Origin: WS-11 sp964405235 | GTDB taxonomy: Bacteria; Eisenbacteria; RBG-16-71-46 | Direction of reading: 5' to 3' | DNA length: 14,004 nt | Assembly (NCBI GenBank): GCA_964405235.1 | Contig: CAYONG010000264.1 | Span: 1-14,004 of the forward strand | Part shown: piece after piece, positions 7,121 to 13,891 of the stretch | Layout of the letters: each line of letters begins with the position of its first letter | Position numbering within the stretch: the first letter of the stretch is position 1 | The notes under the pieces: model-generated | Told to the model about the DNA's origin: nothing | The model's database searches: none | What the model saw: only the letters and a program-made list of their open reading frames with translations | Program-made: the position numbers and the translations under genes

Positions 7121-7638
7121 TACATCTGGAACTTGCCGAAATCCTCGGGATTGAGCTTCTCGAGGTAGCGCCGCAGCTGCTCCGCCTTCTCCTCGTCGGT
7201 CATCGGGCGCGCCTCGCCACCCTCCTCCGGCGCCGCCTCCTCCGTCGGGGGAGGCTGCAGGAGCTTCTCGTTGACGTAGATCGGCGCCTTGCCCCGGAGC
7301 GCCAGCGCGATCGAATCCGAGGGACGCGCGTCGATCGAGAGCACCTGGCTCTCGTGCTCGACGACGACACTGGCGAAGAACGTGTTCTCGCGCAGATCGG
7401 CGATCACCACGCGGGTGATCTTCGCCTTGAGCCCCTCGAGCGTGATGACCAGCAGGTCGTGGGTGAGCGGGCGCGGGAACGGTTCTTCGGAGAGGATGCG
7501 GCGGATCGCCTGCGCTTCGCCGGGACCGATCCAAATGGGGAGGATGCGCTCTCCCTCTGACTCGCGCAGGATGACGATGTTCTGCTGAGTCTTGTGCTCG
7601 AGAATGAGCCCGTTGACCCGCACCTCGACGACTCTCAC
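7120..7638 (-). CDS. Bifunctional nuclease (BFN/DUF151) family protein
   Basis: 172 aa, cytoplasmic, no signal peptide. The DUF151 core is complete: VRVNGLILEHKTQQNIVILRE, then LPIWIGPGEAQAI (33-45), RPLTHDLL (56-63), and the signature IDARPSDSIALALR (102-115), followed by a Glu/Pro-rich linker and a charged C-terminal helix (MTDEEKAEQLRRYLEKL). Family members studied in plants and Mycobacterium have been reported to act on DNA and RNA, but the role of bacterial members is poorly defined, so function here is inferred. The start is GTG at 7638, sharing a GTGA overlap with the stop of the upstream parvulin gene; no good Shine-Dalgarno is visible, which fits coupled translation. It is the last gene of the long minus-strand cluster. 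Confidence 0.9.
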   Translation of the reverse strand: MRVVEVRVNGLILEHKTQQNIVILRESEGERILPIWIGPGEAQAIRRILSEEPFPRPLTHDLLVITLEGLKAKITRVVIADLRENTFFASVVVEHESQVLSIDARPSDSIALALRGKAPIYVNEKLLQPPPTEEAAPEEGGEARPMTDEEKAEQLRRYLEKLNPEDFGKFQM

Positions 7639-8972
7639 GGCTTGTCCGTCGTGCGCCTCATGGCGCCGTTCGAGGTGGCGCGACCGCTCGAATCCGAATC
7701 GACGTTCATCATCGCCGGGGCGTCCTCGGTGCGCATGTGCGCGATCATCCAGCGCGCCGAATCGGCCAGCTCCGACTTCGGGTAGCGCCGGAGCAACTCG
7801 TGGAAGGCCTTCTCGGCCTCGTCGTAGCTCTTGAGCTCTTCCGAGTAGATAAAGCCGACCATGAACTGCGCCTGCGGGCTGACCTCGCTCTCCGGGTATT
7901 CCTGAAGCAGGCGGCGGTAGGCGGCGATGCGCGCGGTCGGAACACCCGCCTCCTGACCCTCGCGGAACAGCTCCTGGGCGGTCTTGCGCTGCGAGACAAA
8001 GTCCCGCATGGCGGCCGAGTCGACCGAGACGCCGAGGGCGGCCTTCTCGCCCGCGAGGCGTGTCTTGTAGTAGTCCTGGCTGCGCGACTGGCTGAGCTGC
8101 CGCAGGATGAGCGACTTCACCTGGTCGAATGGGCGCAGGGCTTCGGCCTTCACCGCGTCCACTTTGACGACGTGCCAGCCGCGGCTGCTCCGGTACGGGC
8201 CGCCGATGGCGCCCGGTCCGGCGACGGTGCCGAGTGCGAACGCGGATTCAGCGAGCGCTGGCTGGGCCCCGAGTCCGGCGAAGTTGCCCTCGCGCGTCAC
8301 CGTGCCCAGCGCCCCGCCGTTGGCCCGGGTGACCGTGTCGGCCGAGTAGCGGGTGACCAGCTTCTTCCAGTCCTCGCGGCCCTTCGCCCACTTGAGCATG
8401 CGGCGCGCTTCCGACTCGTTCTTGAGCAGGATGTGGCTCATCGCCACCGTCGCCGGCGTGCCGTAGTCGGCCAGGTGCGCGTCATAGAACACCTGTGCCT
8501 CGGAGTCGGCCGGCGCGGGGTTGGCGGCCATCAGCTCGTTCACGTAGGTGCGGATCAGGAGGTCACGCTCGGCCTGCTCGAGCTGACGCCGCAGCTCGGG
8601 CCTGCGATCCACCCCGCGCTTGCGGGCGCCGAGCAACCACACGCGCTCCTCGAGCATGCGGTCGAGGAACTGCTGCCGTCCGTCGGGCGTCGAGTAGTTG
8701 GTGCGGTAGGGCTCGGGCAGCTCGTCGAGACGGCGCTGCACGTCCGCCCGGGTGATCTTCTCCTCGCCGACGCGGGCGAGGACGGTGTCGGCCGGCCTGG
8801 CCGCCGGCCGGGCGCCACGGGCGAGGGCCCGGGATTTCGAGCCACCGGAGGGCGAGACCTTCGCGGTCCCGGGCGCGGGCGCGATCGCCGATCCCGCGCC
8901 GCGCAACCCGCCAGCCAGCATCCCGGCGATCGCGATCAGCGTCGCCGCCGCGAGAACGGCCCGCCGACTCAC
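7635..8972 (-). CDS. Periplasmic parvulin-type peptidyl-prolyl isomerase with C-terminal TPR-like repeats
   Basis: 445 aa. The N-terminal hydrophobic segment (4-28, VLAAATLIAIAGMLAGG) is a signal peptide or anchor, followed by an Ala/Pro/Ser-rich linker. A SurA/PrsA-like chaperone region begins at about 63 (VLARVGEEKITRADVQRRL) and flanks a PpiC rotamase domain at about 175-272, with VAMSHILLKNESEARRML, YSADTVTRANGGALG and GPYRSSRGWHVVKVD. Residues about 335-412 form a helical repeat tail (AAYRRLLQEYPESE, then YDEAEKAFHELLRRYPKSELAD) of TPR/BamD-like type. The likely role is folding of exported or outer-membrane proteins. The start is GTG at 8972, overlapping the rplI stop by 4 nt (GTGA), and the 3' end likewise overlaps the nuclease gene. 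Its presence in a ribosomal-protein operon is by position only and does not imply a ribosomal role. Confidence 0.9.
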   Translation of the reverse strand: MSRRAVLAAATLIAIAGMLAGGLRGAGSAIAPAPGTAKVSPSGGSKSRALARGARPAARPADTVLARVGEEKITRADVQRRLDELPEPYRTNYSTPDGRQQFLDRMLEERVWLLGARKRGVDRRPELRRQLEQAERDLLIRTYVNELMAANPAPADSEAQVFYDAHLADYGTPATVAMSHILLKNESEARRMLKWAKGREDWKKLVTRYSADTVTRANGGALGTVTREGNFAGLGAQPALAESAFALGTVAGPGAIGGPYRSSRGWHVVKVDAVKAEALRPFDQVKSLILRQLSQSRSQDYYKTRLAGEKAALGVSVDSAAMRDFVSQRKTAQELFREGQEAGVPTARIAAYRRLLQEYPESEVSPQAQFMVGFIYSEELKSYDEAEKAFHELLRRYPKSELADSARWMIAHMRTEDAPAMMNVDSDSSGRATSNGAMRRTTDKP

Positions 8973-9412
8973 GCGCGCACCACCCAGACCTTCACGGTGG
9001 CGGTGACGCCCAAGCCGACCTTCACCGTCACGTCGTAGCGTCCGAGCTGCTTGATGTGGTCGTCCATCTCGATCATCCGCTTGTCGACGGTGTGCCCGGC
9101 GCTCGCCAACGCATCCGCCACATCGGACGAGGTGACGGAACCGAACAACGTGTCCTCCTCGTTGGCCTGCGACGGCACGTTGACCTCGACCCCCTCGAGC
9201 CTGGCCGCCGCAGCGCGCGCGATCGCGACCAGCTTCTCCTGCTGGATCCGGTTCTGGCGCTCCAGCTCCTGGTACAGGTTGCCTGCCCGCGTGCCGGACG
9301 AGATGGCGAGCCGACGGGGCAGCAGGAAATTGCGGGCGTAGCCGGGCTTCACGTTCACGGTGGCGCCCTTGGCGCCGACTCCGGCGAGTTCTTCCAACAG
9401 GATCACTTCCAT
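8969..9412 (-). CDS. rplI: 50S ribosomal protein L9
   Basis: 147 aa, full length for L9. The N-terminal rRNA-binding domain has MEVILLEELAGVGAKGATVNVKPGYARNFLLPR with the conserved G-x-N-F-L-L-P element, a connecting helix (YQELERQNRIQQEKLVAIARAAA) and a C-terminal domain with FGSVTSSDVADAL and DVTVKVGLGVTATVKVWV. A GTG six bases upstream (9418) could give two extra residues. ATG 9412 is preferred because the Shine-Dalgarno AGGAG (9424-9420) sits 7 nt before it and would be too close to the GTG. That Shine-Dalgarno overlaps the stop codon of the DUF2232 gene. It ends in a GTGA overlap with the parvulin gene. Confidence 0.97.
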   Translation of the reverse strand: MEVILLEELAGVGAKGATVNVKPGYARNFLLPRRLAISSGTRAGNLYQELERQNRIQQEKLVAIARAAAARLEGVEVNVPSQANEEDTLFGSVTSSDVADALASAGHTVDKRMIEMDDHIKQLGRYDVTVKVGLGVTATVKVWVVRA

Positions 9413-9417
9413 CTGCA

Positions 9418-9425
9418 CTCTCCTA
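9418..9425 (-). promoter_or_regulatory. Shine-Dalgarno that fixes the rplI start and overlaps the preceding stop codon
   Basis: TAGGAGAG on the minus strand holds both the TAG stop of the DUF2232 gene and the AGGAG ribosome-binding core, 7 nt before ATG 9412. The arrangement argues for reinitiation or coupled translation, and against the GTG at 9418. Confidence 0.7.
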
Positions 9426-10409
9426 GGATGTGTCCCCGTCGGGGACGGCTTCGATACGACGATAATCCAGCCACACGTCGCTCAGACCCACGCAGACGGC
9501 ACCGAGGAGGAACACCGGCGCTGCCATGGCGAAGACGAATACGAAGGTCAGGGCGATGATCGAAGAGGGGACGCCACGTGCGAGCAGCAGGGATTCTACG
9601 ACCGCCACACCTTGCACACAATACCCGAGCCCCACGTTGACCAGCAGCGTCCAAGCGCTCGGCGCCCCGGTGGACCAGCCCGCGACCAGCAGCGCGATGC
9701 CGAGCAGCATCAGCCACAGCGCCGAGTCCGGCAGCCGCCAGTCGGTGAGCCGGCCGGGCGAGAACTCCGGCCAGCGCATCCGGTCGGCGACGCGTGCCGC
9801 CAGCCCGCGCCCGGCCGTCACGAGGACGACCATCCAGATGAACAGTACGCTGGGCAGCGCGCTCGGCAGCGCGCGCTTCTGGAGCGCCGCGCTCTCCCAG
9901 AGAGTGCGCTCCATCGCCTCCAGCCGCTCGCCCTGGTAGCCGAGCTGGCGATAGAGGGAGAGGAGCTGCTGGTCGCCCGAGCGCAGCCAGCGCTCGAAGC
10001 TCGCGACCAGGTCCGGGTAGTTCGCCATCCAGGGCATCAGCGCGGCGAGCAGCAGGATCGGCAGCAGCATCCATCCGCGCTGCCCCGCGGGTGGCCCGCC
10101 GCCCTCCTCGCGCAATCCCATCCAGGCACCGGTGAGCGCGGCGACCGGGATCCACCACACCCAGAGACTGAACGGTCCCTCGAGCAGCATCCCGGCCGCG
10201 AACAGCACGACCGGCGACGCGACGCCCCACGCCCCCCAGCGCCACGCCATCAGGAGCGAGGCCGCGACCGCGACGGGCACCAGCACCCACAGACCACCCC
10301 ACGGCATGGGGGTCTGCCAGGCGAAGACCAGCAGCGCGGCCATCAGGGCGATCGTGCGGAGCCACGATACGCCACCCGAGGGCGCGGACCGTTCAGCGAT
10401 AGAAGTCAC
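9423..10409 (-). CDS. DUF2232 (YybS-like) polytopic membrane protein
   Basis: 328 aa with roughly eight hydrophobic segments (about 17-31, 39-55, 61-76, 81-97, 113-128, 185-200, 229-245, 255-305). A charged periplasmic or cytoplasmic loop lies between them (ASFERWLRSGDQQLLSLYRQL, then EAMERTLWE). The late section RWPEFSPGRLTDWRLPDSALWLM matches the conserved part of DUF2232/YybS proteins, which are typically encoded between rpsR and rplI. Function is unknown; ECF-transporter-like membrane roles have been suggested for distant relatives, but nothing here proves that. The start is GTG at 10409, overlapping the end of rpsR by 17 nt; no clear Shine-Dalgarno is seen, so translation probably depends on rpsR. 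The family call rests on both context and motif. Confidence 0.82.
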   Translation of the reverse strand: MTSIAERSAPSGGVSWLRTIALMAALLVFAWQTPMPWGGLWVLVPVAVAASLLMAWRWGAWGVASPVVLFAAGMLLEGPFSLWVWWIPVAALTGAWMGLREEGGGPPAGQRGWMLLPILLLAALMPWMANYPDLVASFERWLRSGDQQLLSLYRQLGYQGERLEAMERTLWESAALQKRALPSALPSVLFIWMVVLVTAGRGLAARVADRMRWPEFSPGRLTDWRLPDSALWLMLLGIALLVAGWSTGAPSAWTLLVNVGLGYCVQGVAVVESLLLARGVPSSIIALTFVFVFAMAAPVFLLGAVCVGLSDVWLDYRRIEAVPDGDTS

Positions 10410-10644
10410 TGGTAAAGGGAATCAGCGCCAGAATGCGCGCCCGCTTGACCGCGACCGTGATCTGCTTCTGGTGCCGCGAGCAGGTGCCGGAAACGCGACG
10501 CGGCACGATCTTGCCGCGGTCGGTGATGAACCGCCCCAGCCGCTTGTCGTCCTTGTAGTCGACGAAACCGATCTTCTCCAGACACAGCTTGCAGTACTTC
10601 TTCTTGAAGCTCTTGCCTTCACGCTCTTTACGCTCTTTCGGCAT
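10393..10644 (-). CDS. rpsR: 30S ribosomal protein S18 (zinc-binding, C+ type)
   Basis: 83 aa. The S18 core KIGFVDYKDDKRLGRFITDRGKI and PRRVSGTCSRHQKQITVAVKRARILALIPF is complete, with the usual basic N terminus. Cys18 and Cys21 (CKLC) plus Cys55 and His58 (TCSRH) form a CxxC...CxxH set expected to bind zinc, that is the C+ version rather than the cysteine-free one. S18 pairs with S6 on the 30S platform, and rpsF lies two genes upstream with ssb between them. The start is ATG 10644 with GAGGGG shortly upstream. There is a 37-nt gap after ssb. Confidence 0.97.
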   Translation of the reverse strand: MPKERKEREGKSFKKKYCKLCLEKIGFVDYKDDKRLGRFITDRGKIVPRRVSGTCSRHQKQITVAVKRARILALIPFTSDFYR

Positions 10645-10681
10645 GGTCCCCTCTCTCGTCTCCGAATGATGCGCCTGCCGG

Positions 10682-11119
10682 TCAGAACAGCTCTTCGCCT
10701 TCCGGGTACCGATGCGGCTTTCCCTTCGCGGCCGTTTCCACGTGCGGCGCGCCTGCGCGGGGCGCGGCCTCGGCCCGCTGCTCCAGGAAGTGGACCATCT
10801 CCCCCCGGACCTCGAGCCGCGAACCCTTGTGGCCCTGCGGCGTCGTCCACTCCCGCATCTGCAGCCGTCCTTCCACCAACACCGCGCCGCCCTTCCTGAG
10901 GTACTCCCCGCAGACCTCCGCGAGTCGCTGGTAGGTCATGACCGTCACGAACCCCGCGTGCTCGGCGGCGCTCCCGTCGCGTGCCCGGTAGTGGCGATTG
11001 AACGCCAGACCAAAGCTGGTGACCGCCGTGCCGTCCGGGGCGTACCGCTGGTCCGGATCACGGGTCAGTCGGCCACTCAGCAACACCCGGTTGATCTCGG
11101 GGAGCTTCAACTCGCTCAT
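10682..11119 (-). CDS. ssb: Single-stranded DNA-binding protein
   Basis: 145 aa with one OB fold: INRVLLSGRLTRDPDQRYAPDG, VTSFGLAFNR, GFVTVMTYQRLAEVCGEYLRKG and VLVEGRLQMREWTTPQGHKG, then LEVRGEMVHFLE. The position between rpsF and rpsR is the classic bacterial ssb location. The linker is very short (about 25 aa, Ala/Pro/Lys-rich) and the C-terminal tip is EGEELF. The terminal Phe and acidic character are retained, but not the usual DDDIPF form. At the position where E. coli has Trp54, Tyr63 appears to be present. The start is ATG 11119 with a strong GGAGGAGGGG just upstream. Confidence 0.95.
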   Translation of the reverse strand: MSELKLPEINRVLLSGRLTRDPDQRYAPDGTAVTSFGLAFNRHYRARDGSAAEHAGFVTVMTYQRLAEVCGEYLRKGGAVLVEGRLQMREWTTPQGHKGSRLEVRGEMVHFLEQRAEAAPRAGAPHVETAAKGKPHRYPEGEELF

Positions 11120-11146
11120 ACACCCCTCCTCCGGGGGCCCTCGCGG

Positions 11147-11500
11147 CTACTCGTCCGCTGCCGCCTCGGCCGCCGCAATCAGCTCGGGGTCGGCCTTGGG
11201 AATCGTCAGCTCCGGCGGGACGTGGATCACCGTCAGCACGCGCATGACGGACTCGTTGAGCCGCAGACGGCGCTCGAGCTCCTTCACGGTGGGGCCGGCG
11301 GCCTGGTAGAGCATCAGCGTGTAAATCCCGTCTCGTTTCTTCTCGATCTCGTACGCGAGCCGCTTCTTGCCCCAGCGTTGGACCTCGAGCACCTCGCCAC
11401 CGAGATCCTTGATCCACTGGGAGACGCGTTCGATCTCCTCGTTGAGGCGCCCGTCGTCAAACCCGGGCTCGAGGATGAAGGTCGTTTCGTACTTGGTCAC
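11147..11500 (-). CDS. rpsF: 30S ribosomal protein S6
   Basis: 117 aa. It begins TKYETTFILEPGFDD and contains the S6 signature region VLEVQRWGKKRLAYEIEKKR and GIYTLMLYQAAG, then ELERRLRLNESVMRVLTV, with an Ala/Glu-rich tail. The start is GTG at 11500, sharing GTGA with the pth stop, with AAGGAGG about 10 nt upstream inside pth. The open frame runs upstream to 12019, but that part is antisense-quality shadow of pth. S6 binds S18 and 16S rRNA; in many bacteria S6/S18 bind their own mRNA leader, but no such structure could be recognised here. Confidence 0.97.
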   Translation of the reverse strand: MTKYETTFILEPGFDDGRLNEEIERVSQWIKDLGGEVLEVQRWGKKRLAYEIEKKRDGIYTLMLYQAAGPTVKELERRLRLNESVMRVLTVIHVPPELTIPKADPELIAAAEAAADE

Positions 11501-12084
11501 GGTTCTCGAACCTCCTTGCCTGCCACGCGATTGAAGCGATTCATGGCCGCGATGACGCCTTCGGCCACCCAGCATTCCACGGCGTCCGCCGCCTTCGCCG
11601 ACGTCTCGTCGATCAGCGTCTGTTCCTCGGCGGTGAATCCGGCCAACACGTGCTCTCTCAGGTCCGCACTGCTCTCCGCCGCCCCGACGCCGATTCGGAG
11701 CCGGGCGAAGTCCCGGTGGCCCATCGCGCGCTCGATACTCTCGAGCCCGCGATGCCCGCCGCTCGAACCACGCGCCCGAACGCGCAGCGCGCCGACCGGC
11801 AGATACACATCGTCGCCCACAACGAGGAGCTCCGCGGCCGGGCCCTGCGGCCCCTGCTGCCAAGCGTCCACCGCGTCGCCGGCGTTGTTCATGAACGTGA
11901 GCGGCTGCATCAGTACCACCGTGTCGCCCGCGACGTCCGCCTGGCGCGCCACGTAGACCGGTGTCGTCTCGACGTCCTTCGCGCACCACCGCCGGGCCAA
12001 GTCGTCCAGCACCTGCCACGCCACGTTGTGACGCGTGCCCGCGTAGAGCCCGCCGGGGTTGCCAAGACCCACGACCAGCCGCAC
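11497..12084 (-). CDS. pth: Peptidyl-tRNA hydrolase
   Basis: 195 aa. It releases tRNA from peptidyl-tRNAs that drop off the ribosome. Motifs: VVGLGNPGGLYAGTRHN with catalytic His19, LMQPLTFMNNAGDAV (Asn66), VVGDDVYLPVGALRVR (Asp91 catalytic-support position) and GSSGGHRGLESI. In the last motif Arg112 replaces the Asn that E. coli Pth has at position 114. The start is placed at GTG 12084, 3 nt after the rplY stop. AGGAGG (12089-12084) abuts this GTG and is too close for normal use, so CTG at 12078 or GTG at 12072 are alternatives; the loss would be only 2-4 residues. It ends in a GTGA overlap with rpsF. Confidence 0.95.
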   Translation of the reverse strand: MRLVVGLGNPGGLYAGTRHNVAWQVLDDLARRWCAKDVETTPVYVARQADVAGDTVVLMQPLTFMNNAGDAVDAWQQGPQGPAAELLVVGDDVYLPVGALRVRARGSSGGHRGLESIERAMGHRDFARLRIGVGAAESSADLREHVLAGFTAEEQTLIDETSAKAADAVECWVAEGVIAAMNRFNRVAGKEVREP

Positions 12085-12087
12085 CTC

Positions 12088-12801
12088 CTACTTCTTCCCC
12101 TTGTCCTCCTTCTTATCCTTCTTGTCCTTCTTATCCTTGCCTTCGCCCGCGGCAACCTCGTCCTCTTCCTTCTTGCCCTTCGTGATGACCTCGGGCTCAA
12201 TTGGCGCGCCCGCCACCACCACCGCGTCGGCCGCCTTCTCCTCCATCACCGTCGGGGGCACGACCGTCGCGATCGTCTCGTCTCCGTCGTTGAGGATGGT
12301 GACATCGGGCACCGTGACCTCGCGCACGTGGACCGAGTCGCCGATGTTGAGGTGGCTGACGTCCACCTCGATGAAGGGCGGAATCGCGGTCGGCAGGCAC
12401 CGCACATCGATCTCGCGCAGGATGGTCTCGAGGATACCGCCACCATCCTTGACCCCGATCGGCAGGCCCCTCAGGTGCACGGCCACCTTCACCTCGATCG
12501 TCTCGGTGAGCGAGATGTGCTGGAAGTCCAGGTGCAGGATCGCCTGTGACAGCGGGTCGTACTGCACGTCCCGGACGAGGGCGGTGTATTCGCCGCCGCT
12601 CACAGCCAGGTTGACGATCGGGTTGCCGCCCTTGTGGCCGCGCAGCGCGAGGTCGAACTCCCGGGCCTGGACACTGACCGGGACCGGCTCCTCACCGTGA
12701 CCGTAGAGCACCCCGGGAATGTGCCCGGCGGCGCGGGCCTTGCGGGCGCCGCCCTTGCCGAGCGTCTCCCGGCGGGTGCCGCTCAACGGGATGACTGCCA
12801 T
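12088..12801 (-). CDS. rplY: 50S ribosomal protein L25 / general stress protein Ctc
   Basis: 237 aa, the long two-domain (TL5/Ctc) form. The N-terminal 5S-rRNA-binding domain shows RRETLGKGGARKARAAGHIP, GVLYGHGEEPVPVSV and ALVRDVQYDPLSQAILHLDF. The C-terminal beta domain has EVKVAVHLRGLPIGVKDGG, LREIDVRCLPTAIPPFIEVD and VSHLNIGDSVHVRE. The protein ends in a highly charged Lys/Asp/Glu tail of about 30 residues after position 208, built from short repeats. The start is ATG 12801 with AAGGAGGA about 7 nt upstream; the open frame extends to 12903 but overlaps prs. It lies 67 nt downstream of prs, a gene pair conserved in many bacteria. Confidence 0.96.
   Translation of the reverse strand: MAVIPLSGTRRETLGKGGARKARAAGHIPGVLYGHGEEPVPVSVQAREFDLALRGHKGGNPIVNLAVSGGEYTALVRDVQYDPLSQAILHLDFQHISLTETIEVKVAVHLRGLPIGVKDGGGILETILREIDVRCLPTAIPPFIEVDVSHLNIGDSVHVREVTVPDVTILNDGDETIATVVPPTVMEEKAADAVVVAGAPIEPEVITKGKKEEDEVAAGEGKDKKDKKDKKEDKGKK
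12107..12133 (-). repeat. Three tandem 9-nt units coding the Lys-Lys-Asp tail of L25
   Basis: On the plus strand TCCTTCTTA, TCCTTCTTG and TCCTTCTTA follow each other, with a partial fourth copy. Read on the minus strand they encode repeated KKD tripeptides. Unit length is a multiple of three, so copy-number changes keep the frame. Confidence 0.85.
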
Positions 12802-12868
12802 AACGTCTCCTCCTTGCCTGTCGCACGGGTCGCGGCGCAGCGAATCGGGCCGGCCGGCACCTCGTGGT

Positions 12869-13801
12869 TCATACGAACAGCGAACTGAGCGAACGTTCCT
12901 CATGGATGCGCTGCACGGCCTCGCCGAGCAGCCCGGCGACCGACAGCTCGGTGACCCGGGACGGGAGCGCCACGGGATCGTGCTGCAGGGTGTCGGTGAC
13001 GACCAGCTCCTTGATCGGCGAGCGGGCGATGCGCTCGTGGGCGCTAGCGCTCAACACGCCGTGCGTGACGCCCGCGTAGATCTCCCTGGCGCCGGCCGCG
13101 CGGATGGCCTCAGCTGCCTGGCACAGGGTGCTCGCGGTAGTGACGACGTCGTCGAACAACACCGCGTTGCGGCCCTTCACGTCGCCGATGATGTTCATGA
13201 TCTCGACCGAGTCCGGCCGCGGCCGGCGCTTGTCGACCAGCGCCAGGTCGGCGCCCAGCCGCTTGGCGTAGGCGCGCGCCATCTTGACCCCGCCCACGTC
13301 CGGCGCCATGACGACCAGGTCGGCGAGCTCCTTCTGCGCGAAATACTCGATCAGCACGGGGGCGGCGTAGAGGTGGTCCAACGGGATGTCGAAGAAGCCC
13401 TGGATCTGGGCGCTGTGCAGATCCATGCACAACGCGCGGTCCGCGCCCGCGACCGTGATGAGGTTGGCGACCAGCTTGGCCGAGATCGGGGCCCGCGGCT
13501 GATCCTTTCGGTCCTGGCGCGCGTAGCCGAAGTACGGCATCACCGCGGTGACGCGCCGTGCCGAGGCGCGCTTGGCGGCGTCGAGCATGACCAGCAACTC
13601 CATCAGGTGGTCCGCCGGCGCGCCGGTCGACTGGACCACGAACACGTCGCTGCCCCGGATGTTCTCGTTGAAGCGGACCGAGACTTCGCCGTCCTCGAAG
13701 CGCCCCACCTCGGCATCGCCGAGCGGCACCTTGAGCCGGTCGCAGATGGACTGGGCCAGCCGCCGGCTGGCGTTCCCCGCGAAGATGCGGCAAGGATCCA
13801 T
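12869..13801 (-). CDS. prs: Ribose-phosphate pyrophosphokinase (PRPP synthetase)
   Basis: 310 aa, full length. It makes PRPP from ribose-5-phosphate and ATP for nucleotide, His and Trp synthesis. Motifs: FAGNASRRLAQSI, the phosphate-contact region RFEDGEVSVRFNENIRG, YFGYARQDRKDQPRAPISAK (90-109; the RKDxPRxPISAK form), DLHSAQIQGFFD (127-138, catalytic-region His129), APDVGGVKMARAYAKRLGADLALVDKRR (Lys191) and the PRPP loop DDVVTTAST (217-225). The loop differs from the usual DDxxDTGGT or DDxxDTAGT. The start is ATG 13801 with AGAGG about 9 nt upstream. It is the first protein gene after tRNA-Gln, and rplY follows. Confidence 0.95.
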   Translation of the reverse strand: MDPCRIFAGNASRRLAQSICDRLKVPLGDAEVGRFEDGEVSVRFNENIRGSDVFVVQSTGAPADHLMELLVMLDAAKRASARRVTAVMPYFGYARQDRKDQPRAPISAKLVANLITVAGADRALCMDLHSAQIQGFFDIPLDHLYAAPVLIEYFAQKELADLVVMAPDVGGVKMARAYAKRLGADLALVDKRRPRPDSVEIMNIIGDVKGRNAVLFDDVVTTASTLCQAAEAIRAAGAREIYAGVTHGVLSASAHERIARSPIKELVVTDTLQHDPVALPSRVTELSVAGLLGEAVQRIHEERSLSSLFV

Positions 13802-13891
13802 GCGTTTGAGCCTCTGCGCTGGTCGCGCGTGTGCATCACAGATCGGGCGAGGCCGACTCGTTGCCCCGGAGTCTCCGCCCGGCCCGGAAGA

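Noticed and set aside
7737..9038. Long open frame (433 codons) on the plus strand opposite the parvulin gene
   Set aside because: It is an antisense shadow of a GC-rich gene: composition rich in Arg/Ala/Gly/His, no domain, no ribosome-binding site, while the minus strand holds clear PpiC motifs.
9360..10415. 351-codon plus-strand open frame opposite the DUF2232 gene
   Set aside because: It is rich in His, Gln, Arg and Asp with no recognisable motif; the opposite strand encodes a coherent membrane protein in its conserved gene context.
12802..12868. GGCCGGCC-containing spacer between prs and rplY as a possible terminator
   Set aside because: The dyad has no loop and no T-run; the pair is normally cotranscribed and rplY has its own Shine-Dalgarno there.
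13867..13877. CGGAGTCTCCG palindrome between tRNA-Gln and prs
   Set aside because: It is short, with a one-base centre, not followed by a T-run, and expected by chance in GC-rich DNA, so it is not reported as terminator or operator.
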